Below are positions 1 to 12,300 of a stretch of 60,000 nt of DNA, one piece after another. This DNA comes from Bugula neritina (Eukaryota > Bryozoa > Gymnolaemata > Cheilostomatida > Bugulidae): contig OZ037765.1 of assembly GCA_964035545.1 (NCBI GenBank), forward strand, positions 13,698,698-13,758,697. The letters run 5' to 3'. Position 1 is the first letter of the stretch. Every line of letters starts with the position of its first letter. Both the position numbers and the translations under genes were made by a program. Below the pieces are notes generated by a model. That model ran no database searches. It was not told the DNA's origin and worked only from the letters and a program-made list of their open reading frames with translations.

Positions 1-133
1 TCATTTGTTTGCTGTAGAGAGCTTAGGCTGATTTGCTATGGTGGATTCCTTTAAATGACTGATCTAAAACTATTACAATGTCTATTGATAGTAAAATATA
101 GCTGGAAGATGACATTGCTAAAAGATTCAAAGT

Positions 134-331
134 TCATGGTACATTATTTAATATAAGTGTTACACAGCCTGAAGTCTGTATGCTAGACCTGTTGTACTCC
201 AGGAGTCGGACCTTGGATAGTTTTATTTCTACACCCAATTTATTGGCCATCGCTTCAGTTACAGTATTTGTTTCGGCTCCTGTGTCAACTTTAAAAGAAT
301 TTTTTTCATTGCCCTTCAACTTGACATCCAC
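134..331 (-). CDS. Retroelement aspartic protease fragment
   Basis: A 65-residue reading frame overlapping the end of gag by 16 bases in another frame. It contains the aspartic protease active-site motif VDTGAE followed by a hydrophobic strand and an ANKLGVEIKLSK segment, as in gypsy-type proteases. It stops soon after the active site, so only the N-terminal half is present in frame. Confidence 0.65.
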   Translation of the reverse strand: MDVKLKGNEKNSFKVDTGAETNTVTEAMANKLGVEIKLSKVRLLEYNRSSIQTSGCVTLILNNVP

Positions 332-1242
332 AAACCACGACTTCTTAGCCTCGACTGCCTATACCATTCCGATAAACAAGGTTGAAAGATTTTTATCCAG
401 CACTTCTTCTCCAGTCTCAACTCCAACGGCATGAACGAGCTTTTTGGGCATCGTTTTTCAAAGTGATTTAAACCATGATAACTGTTACACTTTTTGCCAT
501 ATGCCGGACATTTGGCGTAGACATGTTCATACGAACAGAATCTGCATTTTATCTTCTTGTCAGTGGTAAGTCCACCCTTGTGAATGGGTTTGTTGACAAC
601 AGTGGCAACCTGTCTCATCGCTAAAGAAGACTTATCCCCATCAGCAATCAGACTCAGCTGTGCTTCGGTCATCTCAGTAGCCCAAATATTCTCTACGGCT
701 TTTTCTAATGTCATCGTGTTGTCACGAAGTAATCTTTCCTTCAGCTTTACAGATGTCAAACCAAAAACGATATGACATAGCAACATCTTTGACTTCACAC
801 CCTCTGGAAAGTCACACCGCGATGCCTGTGACTTGAGTCGCTTTAAATATACATCTATGGGCTCACTTTCGGTCTGCGACATCGACCAGAACACAAACCA
901 CTCATAGAGCTCATTTTTTCTCGGGTTACAATATGTATCAAACATATCCAGTACATCAATTAGTACCGTTTTACTTTTCCCAGCTGGGGTCTCCAACTGT
1001 GAAAAAATCTCGTTGGTCTCGTCGCCAGCAATATGCAAACACATTGCTATCTGCCTCCGGGATATGGCTGCATTGCCGGCAGGTTCAGGGTCTGTGGGAC
1101 TCGCTTTGGGAGTTAGAACTACATCAATGGCCATCAAATAATTTTCAAAATTTCTGCGGAACCGTTTCCAGTTCTCCAACACATTGCCCTCAAAACACAT
1201 CCCAGAAGGCTGTCTGAGACCATCCATGACCTTATCAAACAA
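316..1242 (-). CDS. Gag-like polyprotein of a gypsy-type retrotransposon
   Basis: A 308-residue ORF. The first ~150 residues have the look of gypsy gag (NWKRFRRNFENYL near residue 24, then a helical capsid-like part). Residues ~232-246 hold a zinc knuckle of form CX2CX3HX4C (CRFCSYEHVYAKC). A second knuckle at ~252-265 (CNSYHGLNHFEKRC) has Tyr where the second Cys is expected, so it is probably impaired. In the family, gag binds and packages the element RNA. It is an element gene, not a host gene. Confidence 0.7.
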   Translation of the reverse strand: MFDKVMDGLRQPSGMCFEGNVLENWKRFRRNFENYLMAIDVVLTPKASPTDPEPAGNAAISRRQIAMCLHIAGDETNEIFSQLETPAGKSKTVLIDVLDMFDTYCNPRKNELYEWFVFWSMSQTESEPIDVYLKRLKSQASRCDFPEGVKSKMLLCHIVFGLTSVKLKERLLRDNTMTLEKAVENIWATEMTEAQLSLIADGDKSSLAMRQVATVVNKPIHKGGLTTDKKIKCRFCSYEHVYAKCPAYGKKCNSYHGLNHFEKRCPKSSFMPLELRLEKKCWIKIFQPCLSEWYRQSRLRSRGLWMSS

Positions 1243-1451
1243 CGGACAAATTCACAAACAACAAAAGAACACCAGCACTGCAACCATCAAAAGAGCTGCA
1301 GGTTCAACATAAAAAAATAAAAACAAAACTTCAGGCAGAACAACAGCAAATATTAAACAAACAATTCAAATCACTGGAATAGTAGGGAAAAGCCGTCAAC
1401 GAATTAATGGCTCACAATCAGTGAATCATATAATCAATCTGCAGTTGAAGC

Positions 1452-1469
1452 CAGTACGCGCTGCCACCA
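1452..1469 (-). promoter_or_regulatory. Putative tRNA primer-binding site
   Basis: Directly inside the LTR the minus strand reads TGGTGGCAGCGCG. LTR elements usually carry TGG plus sequence complementary to a tRNA 3' end at this position. The matching tRNA was not identified. Confidence 0.4.
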
Positions 1470-1689
1470 TGTTATATTCTTTCCTTCATATCAAGATCTG
1501 GTGTTGCAGTCAATGACAAAATACGTTAACAGAAGTAGAACAAGAATTTAAAAGTATTACTATGGCTGGCCAGCCGAAACCTAAACTCAACTTGACTAAC
1601 ATTCGAATTTCTAACTTCTGCCCCGCTGGGGGTCATATCCGCTTAGCCCCGGTCCTCTTTTTTTCGACCTCCGGTGTGGCATTGTAACA
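1470..1689 (-). repeat. Putative 5' LTR (220 bp) of the gypsy-like element
   Basis: The segment begins TGTTA and ends TAACA, so both strands read TGTTA...TAACA with the TG/CA ends typical of LTRs. It lies just upstream of gag in the minus orientation. A second LTR copy is not in the window, so the boundaries rest on the terminal inverted bases and the adjoining primer-binding-like sequence. Confidence 0.55.
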
Positions 1690-1841
1690 CTAAACACAAC
1701 AAGCACAACTTGCCAAATAATTATTTTTTTCTACATGGCTGTGTCTTGGCTAATATTTTCCATTCAACTTTGTAGTTGATGTGACAATCTTTCAATTTTA
1801 AGTATGATTTTTATCAGCTTTTAATCTCATTTTCTGTTAAC

Positions 1842-1846
<5 letters not shown>

Positions 1847-1918
<72 letters not shown>
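1847..1918. repeat. (TA)n microsatellite
   Basis: About 72 bases of uninterrupted TA alternation beside the LTR. Confidence 0.95.
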
Positions 1919-1920
<2 letters not shown>

Positions 1921-1921
<1 letters not shown>

Positions 1922-3351
1922 TAACTGTTGCTTGGTAGATTAAGATTTTTGTGCGTGCAGCATTGACTATTGAGTGGGCAGTTAACCTTGACTCTGCAGT
2001 TGTGCGGTTTATATGTGTTGGTTTAGTTGCTCTTTTAACAGAGATTTATGTGCTTTTTCGAGTAATAGATGTTTAGCATGCAGCTGTACAAGATTTTCAC
2101 TGTTTTGGTGAAAACTTTTATAAAGTTCTTGTTCAGGTGGCAATTCTCTACCTACATCATTGGCTACCTTTAGTCTAAGAGGAGGGGCTATACCATCGTA
2201 CTTACCTTTTTCAATTTACCTTCCTCGTGCTTGATGTAGGCTTTTGAAACTCAAGCTTGTGATTGTATTTACAGAAAATATATTGTCCAATCCCATCCTC
2301 TATTTGTGCAATGGTTGAAGGTATGTTTTGAGGACGGGATGAAGGAGTGAAAGTCCCTAGTTCCTTTCACTGTTCTAGCTGCGTGAAATCTGTTGTTCTG
2401 TATGTGGAAATGTGCTGCAACTTCTTTATTGGCATAAAATAAGGTGATGCTTTGATAGTGTGCAGCACCCCAGTCATGCAGGTTCTTTTGGGGGTGAGGA
2501 TGTGGCCTGAAATTACAACCTGAGAGCTAGCCTTTGAGGCTTCTCATTTTACTTTCCCACCTGCTCAATCACAGTTATATTCCCATGACTGGTGACAAAT
2601 AAGTTCTGTTCTGCTTCAAGTCCAGAATCCTCCACATAATTTATCAAATCGCACAAGCTCTTATATTGTCATGCAGCACCATCAAAGAAGTAATACACTT
2701 TCTTGACTATTGGTGAATAATCTTCAGTTGGTCGAGTGCAACATTTTGAAACTTGTAGACTATCATTGTGTCATGTTGTAAACAATTGCTTACCACACAA
2801 ACTTATGTGCTAAGTATCATTGTTTGATTGGTAATATATCACAAAGGGATGGAAAGTTTTCATTGTATTGTTCCAGTGAAATCCTTATGCAGCATTTGGA
2901 GTTATAAAACTTTAACTTCAAGAATAATAGCTTTATCAGGCTTTAGGTTTTCTTATAAATATGTCAAATGTTTGGATTGACTCTTGCCCATATATTGCCT
3001 GGTCAACTTTTCCATTTTTCAACAAGGTCCTCTATGAACTAGGAAGTGATTCAGTGGCTTGAGACTGGTTGATTGCCAATGTTGGCGGTAAACTGATTCT
3101 TTTGTGTCTGGTGTCTCGCATGTTTTCTCAATGGCACTTAATAGACTATTAGCCCTTGTACAATCATTTTCAGTTTAACTTCAGAAGTATTGAAAACTGT
3201 GCAGTAATTAATATCATGATAAGTAGCATTACTGGAGGTTACACATACCAAATATTTGTGATCACATTTATTAAAAATGTGTGTTTAAAAGAATGACTAC
3301 AACAGTTACTATGGAAATTTAACTCCGCTTACTCAAGATATTGTATTATAG
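1921..3351. other. No gene recognised; probable intron or 5' flank of the EFCAB11-like gene
   Basis: There are no long ORFs, recognisable repeats or convincing exons here. An upstream exon of the EFCAB11-like gene ending in phase 2 was looked for and not found, so the 5' exon(s) probably lie outside the window or are too diverged to see. Confidence 0.5.
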
Positions 3352-6300
3352 ATTAAGAATGGAGTATCCTGTTGATGTTATCACACTTCTCAAGTGCTCT
3401 GTTCTGTCTCATTATGGTTTCAAGCCAAGTAAGGTAATCTTTGAGTCTATCTCTCCAATGGTATTTAAATCAAAATTCAACCCTGAATCGCAATTGCAGT
3501 CCCACAGCTTGTAAATTGTGATTAGTTCAACGAAGTTGTAGAATAAACTGTGCTTGTTCCCATTATTTTAGATAGTTACACTGTGGATTTTCTTAAGAAA
3601 AAAAGTAATATCTTTCCTAAAATATTGCTGTCATTTTGCGTTTTATGATTATGATATGAAATATAATAACATAGTATGGAATAGTTTGTTTCAGCATATA
3701 AGTTTCACTGTTGATAAAAACTAGTTAGTATTTTAAAAATCATTTTCAGCCCATTACGTTTTATTTAGAAGTTAAAAATTGTCTTTTAGCTTGGCGGAAG
3801 AAACTTATGGTATTGTATTAAACACATGGAACAGTGTAACATACTGAAAAATAACTATTAATGATGTTTTGGTGTTGTAGCGTCTTGTTATAGAGTTTCT
3901 ATCACTCACTCAGCCTAAGGAAGATATTTCTAAACTTGGCTCATTATTCATCAAATACGTAGAAGAAAAGGGAATGAATGTGTCTCTAGACACAAGTGAT
4001 ACTATACGTTCTACATTTTTAGCCTTCGACACTATGGGTGAGCTTGTTTTTGCATAACAAAATTTAAACCCCTCAGTTTTAATGTCTTTTATTTAAAATA
4101 TTGTTAACAAGTGAAAAAATTACCAACTCCCGTTCCAGGAAGCAAATCGATTACTACCTCAGTTTTTGACCGCAACAGTCTGCACCAGAGGGCAAAACAT
4201 GCATGTGTTGTGATTAATTGTTTCAACAGCAACCTCAGAGTAGTTCACTACATTGTAAATCACCTAGACACTTGCAGTATATAACTTACACCCTAGACTC
4301 TACTTCCTTATTGTGGTGCAGTCTTCTACCATCAACTATGTTCTGCTGCTGAAATATTATGAGGTATACACAAAATAGTTTAAAGTGACTGTATGTGTCT
4401 CCTCAACTTACCAATCTAGTTTCTATTTGATCAAAAACCTTTTCATAAAATATAGGTGGTTAGCCAAATGTGATAGAGAAGGTAGATTAATTAAAAGCAC
4501 AAAGCTTGTTGATGTTTTTCGTATAAAAAAAGAATAAATTGACTTGTTATTTTAATATCTACAAGTTGAATTTTGGCCGAAATTGTTCAATAGTATTACA
4601 AAACTTTTTTGTTCCATTGTCATCAGCAAATCAATGAGCCGTCAGCCAAGTCCTAGCATACTGAGTAGGATTGAACATAGAGATTGGATGACCTACTAAT
4701 GATATAAATACCAAATATAATGTGTTGTATTGAAAGTCTGTTTTGTAAATACGAGCAAACATTGTTCATTGTACTAAATCCCCGTTCGAAATAACTATTA
4801 CTCACTGGCAACAAATTAACAATAGCTTTAATGTACACAATCTGATTGGGAGTGCAAGTCAGGTTTTCAATGTAGTCCCGCTATGATATTAGTATATAAT
4901 AATTTGTGCATTTTATTAGGAATGTTTTTCTTCTATCATATCAAGGCAATTTAACATGACTCAGCCATTTCATGGGCTATAGGTAGTTGAGAGGTGCAAG
5001 CATTTGTTGCAGATCACTTTTTAAAACTCATGGCATCATCCTGAGGAAATTGTACTTTCAAGGCAACTCTGCATATTGTCTATAAGAACTTGTAAAAACG
5101 CATCTTTTTTCATGATTGGCCCTGGTAATTTCAGATTAATGCCTTTAAATTTGTTTTCATTATTTGTCCTAGTGACTTTTGATTTGAGTTTGCATTTTTC
5201 CTTCGAGCACCTCTGCCTTGTCTGTGATTACCAAAGCGTCTTCAAGTGTTCAGAGAGCAGTTGCGCATCATATGAACCGCTAAACTGCAGTTGTAACGTT
5301 TTCTCTCTAAAGTATTATTTTTATTCACATACAATCCACTATCAGCAATTGATGAGTAACAGTTATGACATCTTCTGTCTGGTATGCCTCCATCAGTATA
5401 GTGTACAGTATCAGGATTTGGTACTAGGGGAAAGTAGGGGGTTGGTGATATTTTGCATCTGTGTTTACAAGTCGAATATTTTTTCCCAAATTTTCTTGAT
5501 ATTTGGGGAGTCACGACGGTCAGTCAATAAGTAGTGGAAATTTTGTTATAACTCTTTATTAGAATAAGATAGAGCTTTATATTTTTTTCGCTTTTCAACA
5601 TAATCCCCTTCTTTTTCTATGCACTTGTTTCACCTTCCCACAAGGTTCTCAAGTCCTGCAGAATAACAGAATAGGATTTCTGGCGGCTGAATTCTGAGCC
5701 AGTTTCACACAGCTCCAATGACCGCTGCATCAGTAGTGAAGTGCTTGCTTCACATGTGGCTCTTTAAAGGTCCAAAAAGATGGAAACAACTTGGTGCTTA
5801 ATCTGGACTATAAAAGGATGATGTAATAACACCTCCCAACCCAGTTTTTCAATTTTGCCCATTGTTCATGCAGCAGTATGTGGGCGAGCATTGTCCTGGT
5901 GGAACACGACACCTTTAATCTGGAGGCCTCTTCTCTAGCTTCTTATGTTTTGCGTAATCACAGTCAAAACCTCACAGTAGTTTTCAGAGTTCACAGTGTT
6001 ACATTGGCTCTTGAAATCCAAAGTTATAGGACTTTTTTATCCCAAAATACTGTGAGCATTACATTCCGTGTTGTCCTCTTTGACTTAAACTTCTTTACAG
6101 GAGAGGCTGTTTGCTTCCACTCTAATTATTGTCTTTTTCATTCCGGTTTGTAATGATACACCCAGGTTTCATCTGTGATTATAATCCTAGATAGGAAAGC
6201 ATTCCCTTCCCGCCTAAGTCTTCTCGTGCATTCTCTGGCAGCCATAAGACGCTGCGCTTTGTGCACATCAGTCAACATTTTGGGTACCCAGAGTGCGCTG

Positions 6301-9300
6301 ACTTTGTTGAAGGCTAGCTCCTCATGGACAATATTGTGTGAAATGTCCTAGGTCTCAGCAACATCATCAATAGTTAGTCTTCTATCAGATTTAATCGGCT
6401 TTTTCACTTTTACTACTGTGTCAGAAACTAAAACATCCACTGGCCTACTATTTCCTGGCTCATCAGTAATGTCTTCGCCCATTCTTAAATTCATGAACAC
6501 ACCTATAGCTTGTTTATGATATAGAGTTTTCCCCATATTGTTCTTCCATTCTTCTGTGTATAACACTTGCTCTGACACCCTCAGCTGTCAAAAATATGAT
6601 AACAGCTCTTTGCTCTGGGAGCGTGCATTTTTTCAGCTTGGCGGCCACTCTGTGTCCATTGTATATATTATATTGGTTCAAATTGTGCATTGATATGTCA
6701 ACTGCGAATAACAGAACTGTGAGTGCCCTTGTAGATGATGTGGACATACTAGGTTTGCCGAGCTTCAATACAAAGTTGTACTTCATAACTGTGTCTCTGT
6801 CAGGAGCTTCAGAAAAATAAAATATAAGCCTCTAGATTTTTTTTTGAAAAAAAGTGCATTCAATGTTCAGTTCTTAGACTCTTTAAATCTACCCGACATA
6901 AAATTGCTCACGTTTTTTCGGATATTTCATACTTCATTAAAACATATTCTCCTATGCAGTAAGTATCTTCTTGCCTAACAGTTTTTTGCTCATCTAGCTT
7001 TTTGTTGGCACTTTCTGAACTTGTGTCAAATGACACGGTGTCATCATCACTACCGCTAATTTCATTTGCAGTCTCAATCTCTTGTTCGATTTGCATACTT
7101 TTTTTCTTTGATTGAATTTCTTCTGTTTCTCGTGCTCCTTTAGTTTCTCTGGTTCTAGGGTGTCAGTATTGCTGACTGCTCTGTTCTCTTTTGCATTGGT
7201 TTCTTTGGCTCAGCTTGCGGTAGAGGGATTATATCACTATGTACCCTTATATGTGGTGTTTCAACTAAATATTGTTCTATTCTAGCTAACGTTGAAGGGG
7301 TGGCTGGGTTGTGAGTTTCAGTAGACAAAAAGCTCACAGCGTCAGCGAACATATCGTTCGCAGCATCTGTAATGGAATAAGGTAAGAAATTATGTTCCGG
7401 AAAAATAGAATCGTTAAATGGAAATATTTCGGTTTGAAATCCTACTAAAAGTTAGTAGTTGTCATCGCCTTTAAAAAGGCTTGCCCAACGGAGCTACCAT
7501 CTCATAAACTATCATTCACCTTTCTTGGTTCATTCTCATCTAGTTATCACATGCTTCATTGAAGTAAAAAAATTTTAGTCCATATATGCTGCCGTCCAGC
7601 CGCTGCATTCTATGTGAAGGAAGTGTTAGTATGACAAGAGGAAAAAGAGACAAAGAGAAACTTGAGTCATGGTTATCCATAATTATTAAAACAGGCTTTT
7701 CTTTCAACAGTTTGGCAAGCTTTATGAAGGACGATAGAAGGTCTCTACTAAATATATGCAAGTTCATTCATACAGATTTTGCTGCTACTCCCTTAGTTTA
7801 TGGCGGTGCTCTATTCATAAAAATATCTTTCATTTTGGCTCTAGGAAAGATTGAGTTTTTGATAATTCACCGCGCTCAGATGTTACCAAAGCGATCTGTT
7901 TCTTTTGGTGCTCAGCACCTTGATGGTATTTTTTCTCACTTATCTCCACTTTGTCTTGTTCGGGTAGATATTTTTGCTGTAGTAAAGTCATACTCGTCAA
8001 TGTTGTATATCTCAGTGAGTGAAAACTTGTACCTCATACAAAAAAGCATGTATATTACCTGTTTTTTCATCATGAAATGCTAACTTAAAATATACTTTTC
8101 AAAATTCTGCAAGTCTCCAAAACATCAATTTTGGACAACCAGTTGTTCTGGCTTTCTTGAATATGCTTCACCATTTGCTCTCCATTAATTGAACGCTATT
8201 GTTTTGCTCACCTACTTCTCCATTACATTTTAAGCTTGTCGAAAAATCTTTTTAACAGTGGTTGGGTTACAGCCTGCTTTGCTAATGAAGTGGCTTTCGG
8301 TTTTCGACGTGCCAAGTGGTGCCTTTGTTTCAAACATTTTAGCCAGTTTACACCTAATTGTAGCAAAGATGTTGAACAATGATTAAATATTACAGCATGT
8401 CTACTAGAGTTTGATGTTTTTCTACTGGTATACATTTTGTTTTCACTATTTCCGGTGATTGCTTGTTAGCCAGACGAAGGATGATATTTAATTAACTTAT
8501 AGGCCTACCTGCAGTTTTATTGAGTGTCCAGCTAGTTGATAGAATGATTTTGTTAGCCTTAGCAAACTCATACGCAAGATCACGGACTTCCTTGTGTGTT
8601 AGACCATGAAAAGTATCATCAAGGTTTTTTACATGTTTAGCCAACTCCAGTTCCATGACACAGAAAATATGGTAGCCTTTAGTTAGCAATTTGAGTACCC
8701 AAACATCTTTCTCTTTGAAGGGCTACATTTCCAAAATCTCTAATATGCTTCTTGACATGCATTGCAGGGAAACTACTGACTTGGCTGGTTTTTGCTCTCT
8801 TTCAGCAAGCTTCACCGCTTTATTCAATGTATCAAGATTTGCAGTTCTTGTGGTTTATCATTAATGCTTCCCTGGCATTAATGAGATAAATTATATCATC
8901 AAGATACTGACAGTACAATGTGACTGAGCTTTTTTCTACCTGATTTGTACCTCTCCTCTGCTTTATCTGCAGTGCCTGCTGGTGCAGCTTTACTGTCATC
9001 ACAATATCTGAATAGGTCCTTGGCTATACGTAGGTGTTTTAACTTGAAGTTCCAAATGCTGTAGTTAGATGAAAAGGGTTTGTCTACTAGAAATTTGTTC
9101 TTTCATCATTAAATGTGCTTATTGGAGTAATCGTGGGCGCATAACCTGTTTTATAATCTTATGAAATCAGTAGATTTATTTAATTTTCACCACCAATAAT
9201 CAAACAACGGCAAAACCACAAAAACAAGAGGTGGAAAAAGTATCATGGTAGAAGTATCATGTGACTATGTGCACAACGTGCAGACAATTCTTAAAATTCA

Positions 9301-12300
9301 AAATTATAACGCAACATTTTTCTAACCGAGTAGTGTTTATTGGCAACAATTTTATTCTAATAAAAGAGTGTGCCCTGTAACGGTTTCAACATTGAGAATG
9401 AATTAATAAAAAATGCTTGAAATCAGAATTATCTAGCATCACATAAAATTTAAACATCAATCAGCAAATAAGTATGTATAGTATATAGTAAATCAGTGGT
9501 TCCAACCTTTTTCATACCATTCCCCCCTTTCATGGACTTTTACTAATAATTCCCCCCTCTTTTTGAAAAGCAATTTATATGTACATTAAAAGACTAAAAT
9601 AGCGTATAATACAAGTCTATATTTGTTCTATTATATTTGATTATAATATATAGTGATTGTAATAATAGTATATAAATATATTAAACACAAGAGCATTCCA
9701 ATTGTCAGTGTGATGCCTGCAACTGATGTTTTTGTGCCAGCTTGCTTATGTCTGGCTCGGTTGTAGACAGGGCACATCTCAGGTCACTCTGCAGATCAAG
9801 GCAGTTTCTTTTTCATTTTTGATAGTCAACATGGATGAAAATCCCACTTCACATAAATAAGTGGTGCTGAATGGCACCAAAACTGTTAGTGCTTTTTCAG
9901 CTATTTGTGGATGCATTTTACTTGCAGACACCCAAAATTTCTCAACTGGCAAAGATTTAAACTCATCTTTCAATGCAGGATTGTTAATCAGCTCAATGAA
10001 GTCCTCCTGCAACTCTTCTGGAATTTCTTCAACAGAGCGCTGAAATGGATTGCGTGTTAAGTCAATAATTTTTTCCTTTTCTGGGGGTAACTCTTGAAAA
10101 TACCGTTCAAACTCTGCTAATAGTTCACTAAGATGCTCAGAGATGTTTTTATTGAAAGGCTTTGGAACAGGTTCATTTGCTAATAGTTCATTGAGTGTGG
10201 AGAAAGACACCATATTTTTCACAAGATCGCGAGTCTGCCTCAACTTTAGTTTCGCCTTGAAAGCATTGATGCTGCTATGAAAAGCAATGACATGATTGCA
10301 TCCTTGCATTCGTAAATTCAGGTTGTTTAGTGCAGCAAATATATCTACCAAGTAAGCCGTACATAGTTCAAATAAATTAGCTTGCATAGCTGCTAAAAGT
10401 TCCTGTTGGTTTTTACTTTCAAGAAATTTTTTGACTTCCATTCGCAGCTCAAAGAGCCGAGCTAGCATGTTTCCTTTGGATAACCATCTTACTTCAGTAT
10501 GAAAAAGCAAAGTGGTGAATGCAGCGTCACTCTCATGACAAAGGGCTGAAAACAGTAGTTTAGTGCTGAAGCCTTGATGTAATTCACAATTTTGATGTTT
10601 GTTGCTAAGTTAGATTTCATTGCCTGTGGTAGTGTTCTTGAAGCAAGTGCCTCACGGTGAATAAAGCAATGCACACCATCTATGTCAGGATTTTCCTTCC
10701 TTGCCAGCTCTACAAATCCTGGTCTTGATCTCAGCATGGCTGGAGCTCCATCTGTACATACACTAATTACATTTTTCCACATAAGCCCAGTTCTCTCAAA
10801 GTATTGGTCAACAAGCTTCATCACATCTACAACTGATGTTGTTGTAAGTAAGGGCTGACAAAACATAAACTCTTCTTCTATAGATTTGCCGTGCACGTAC
10901 TTACTGTACACTATTAGTTGAGAAATATTAGCTACATCAGTGGACTCGTCAAGTTGTATGGAGAAGAATGGCGACTAAGATAAGATAGTGTCTTCTTATT
11001 TATGGAGTCAGCAGAAAGAGAATTTAGTTCTACAAGGCCATGCAACTATTTCACTAAAAAGCTGTTGGGTTTCCTAACCTGAATCTTGTACAGTTTCCAA
11101 GTCTGAGAACCGTTTAGTAGGGTGGTCAGAACAATAGCTCCGTACACTTGACTTTTCACTCTGATTGTTGCATTAATTTTGTTACAGAGTTTCTCTCCTA
11201 GTCTCCCAAATGCGACTGAAGCTTTACAAATCCTTGTTTGCAGTTGAGTGTCTAGCCTTCCACCGTGGGTAATTGTGCTGCCAGGTATGTAAACCAGCTT
11301 CTGTTTAGACTGTCCAGTGAGTTTTAGACAATGCCGTTTCATGTGTGGTCCCCCACACCTAAAACACTCTAACCTACGTCCTGAAGATTTTGTAGACGAG
11401 TGGGTTACGCCCACAATTTCCTAGAATATTGCTCTAAGACCCAAGAAATAAATCAGTCACTGTTTAGTGTTGACTTCCATCTGTTGCATCATTTGCATCA
11501 TGAGATTTTCCATGTTGCTAGAAGTTTAAATTGCAGAAGTTGTAAAACAACTTTTACTGCTCTTTCCAACATCAAGGTATGCTTATGTAGCTTTGACAGT
11601 GTTAGACACGGATTCAATTTGCAGCAACATTAGATGTCTTCTCAAAGCATTATGCTTCAAAGCTCTCATAAAAGCATCTATGGCAATAGTATCTTTAGAC
11701 TGAGTCAATGTCTAGGTAACCAATCTAGGCTGGCCGCTCTACTTCCGAGCCAAGAACATAGAGAGAACTATTCTGTTCATATTTTAATAGTTGGTATATC
11801 TTAGTGGTGGTACAGTTTGTCACGGGCACACCTGGTGTTCATACCAAACCTGCTTTGCAGTGTCTTTTAAACTAGCTAAAGGATACTCCCTCTGTTACAA
11901 TCCATTGCTGCCTTTTTCACAGCACACTTAAAGTGTAACGGCTGCTGTATCTGTCCACACATTAGCCTCCTTGTTTTCTTGAAATTGCTGGAGATATAAC
12001 TCAACATTTTGTGAGCCATCAACTTTCTGCAATTTGAAGTTATCTCTTCTACTCCCACCCACTTGTAGTAAGTCAACCAATATGTTCAACGGATCTCCAC
12101 ACACTGGAGATGGGATCTGTTGACATCCACTATGAGCAGGCATTATTATGAGAGAAATGCAGAGTAAAAATAGAAATATTCAATTTGAAAAAACAGCAAA
12201 CAACTTATCTTCAATAGCTGGTCCCTCTGCTGCCGCCACTGTAAAGCATTTTTACTGTAGTCGACTGATCCAATGTTGAAGCTACACAACTACTTGTGGG

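Larger units (their letters stand above)
134..1689 (-). mobile_element. 5' part of a Ty3/gypsy-like LTR retrotransposon (LTR, PBS, gag, protease start)
   Basis: Read on the minus strand, the order is LTR (1689-1470), a primer-binding-like stretch, a gag ORF (1242-316) and a short protease ORF (331-134). This is the normal 5' to 3' order of a Ty3/gypsy element. No reverse transcriptase or integrase follows within the remaining 133 bases, so the element is truncated or continues in damaged form outside the window. Gag and protease are in different frames, which may be a programmed shift or a mutation. Confidence 0.75.

Noticed and set aside
584-1217. Plus-strand ORFs opposite gag
   Set aside because: Shadows of the minus-strand gag ORF; no domain likeness.
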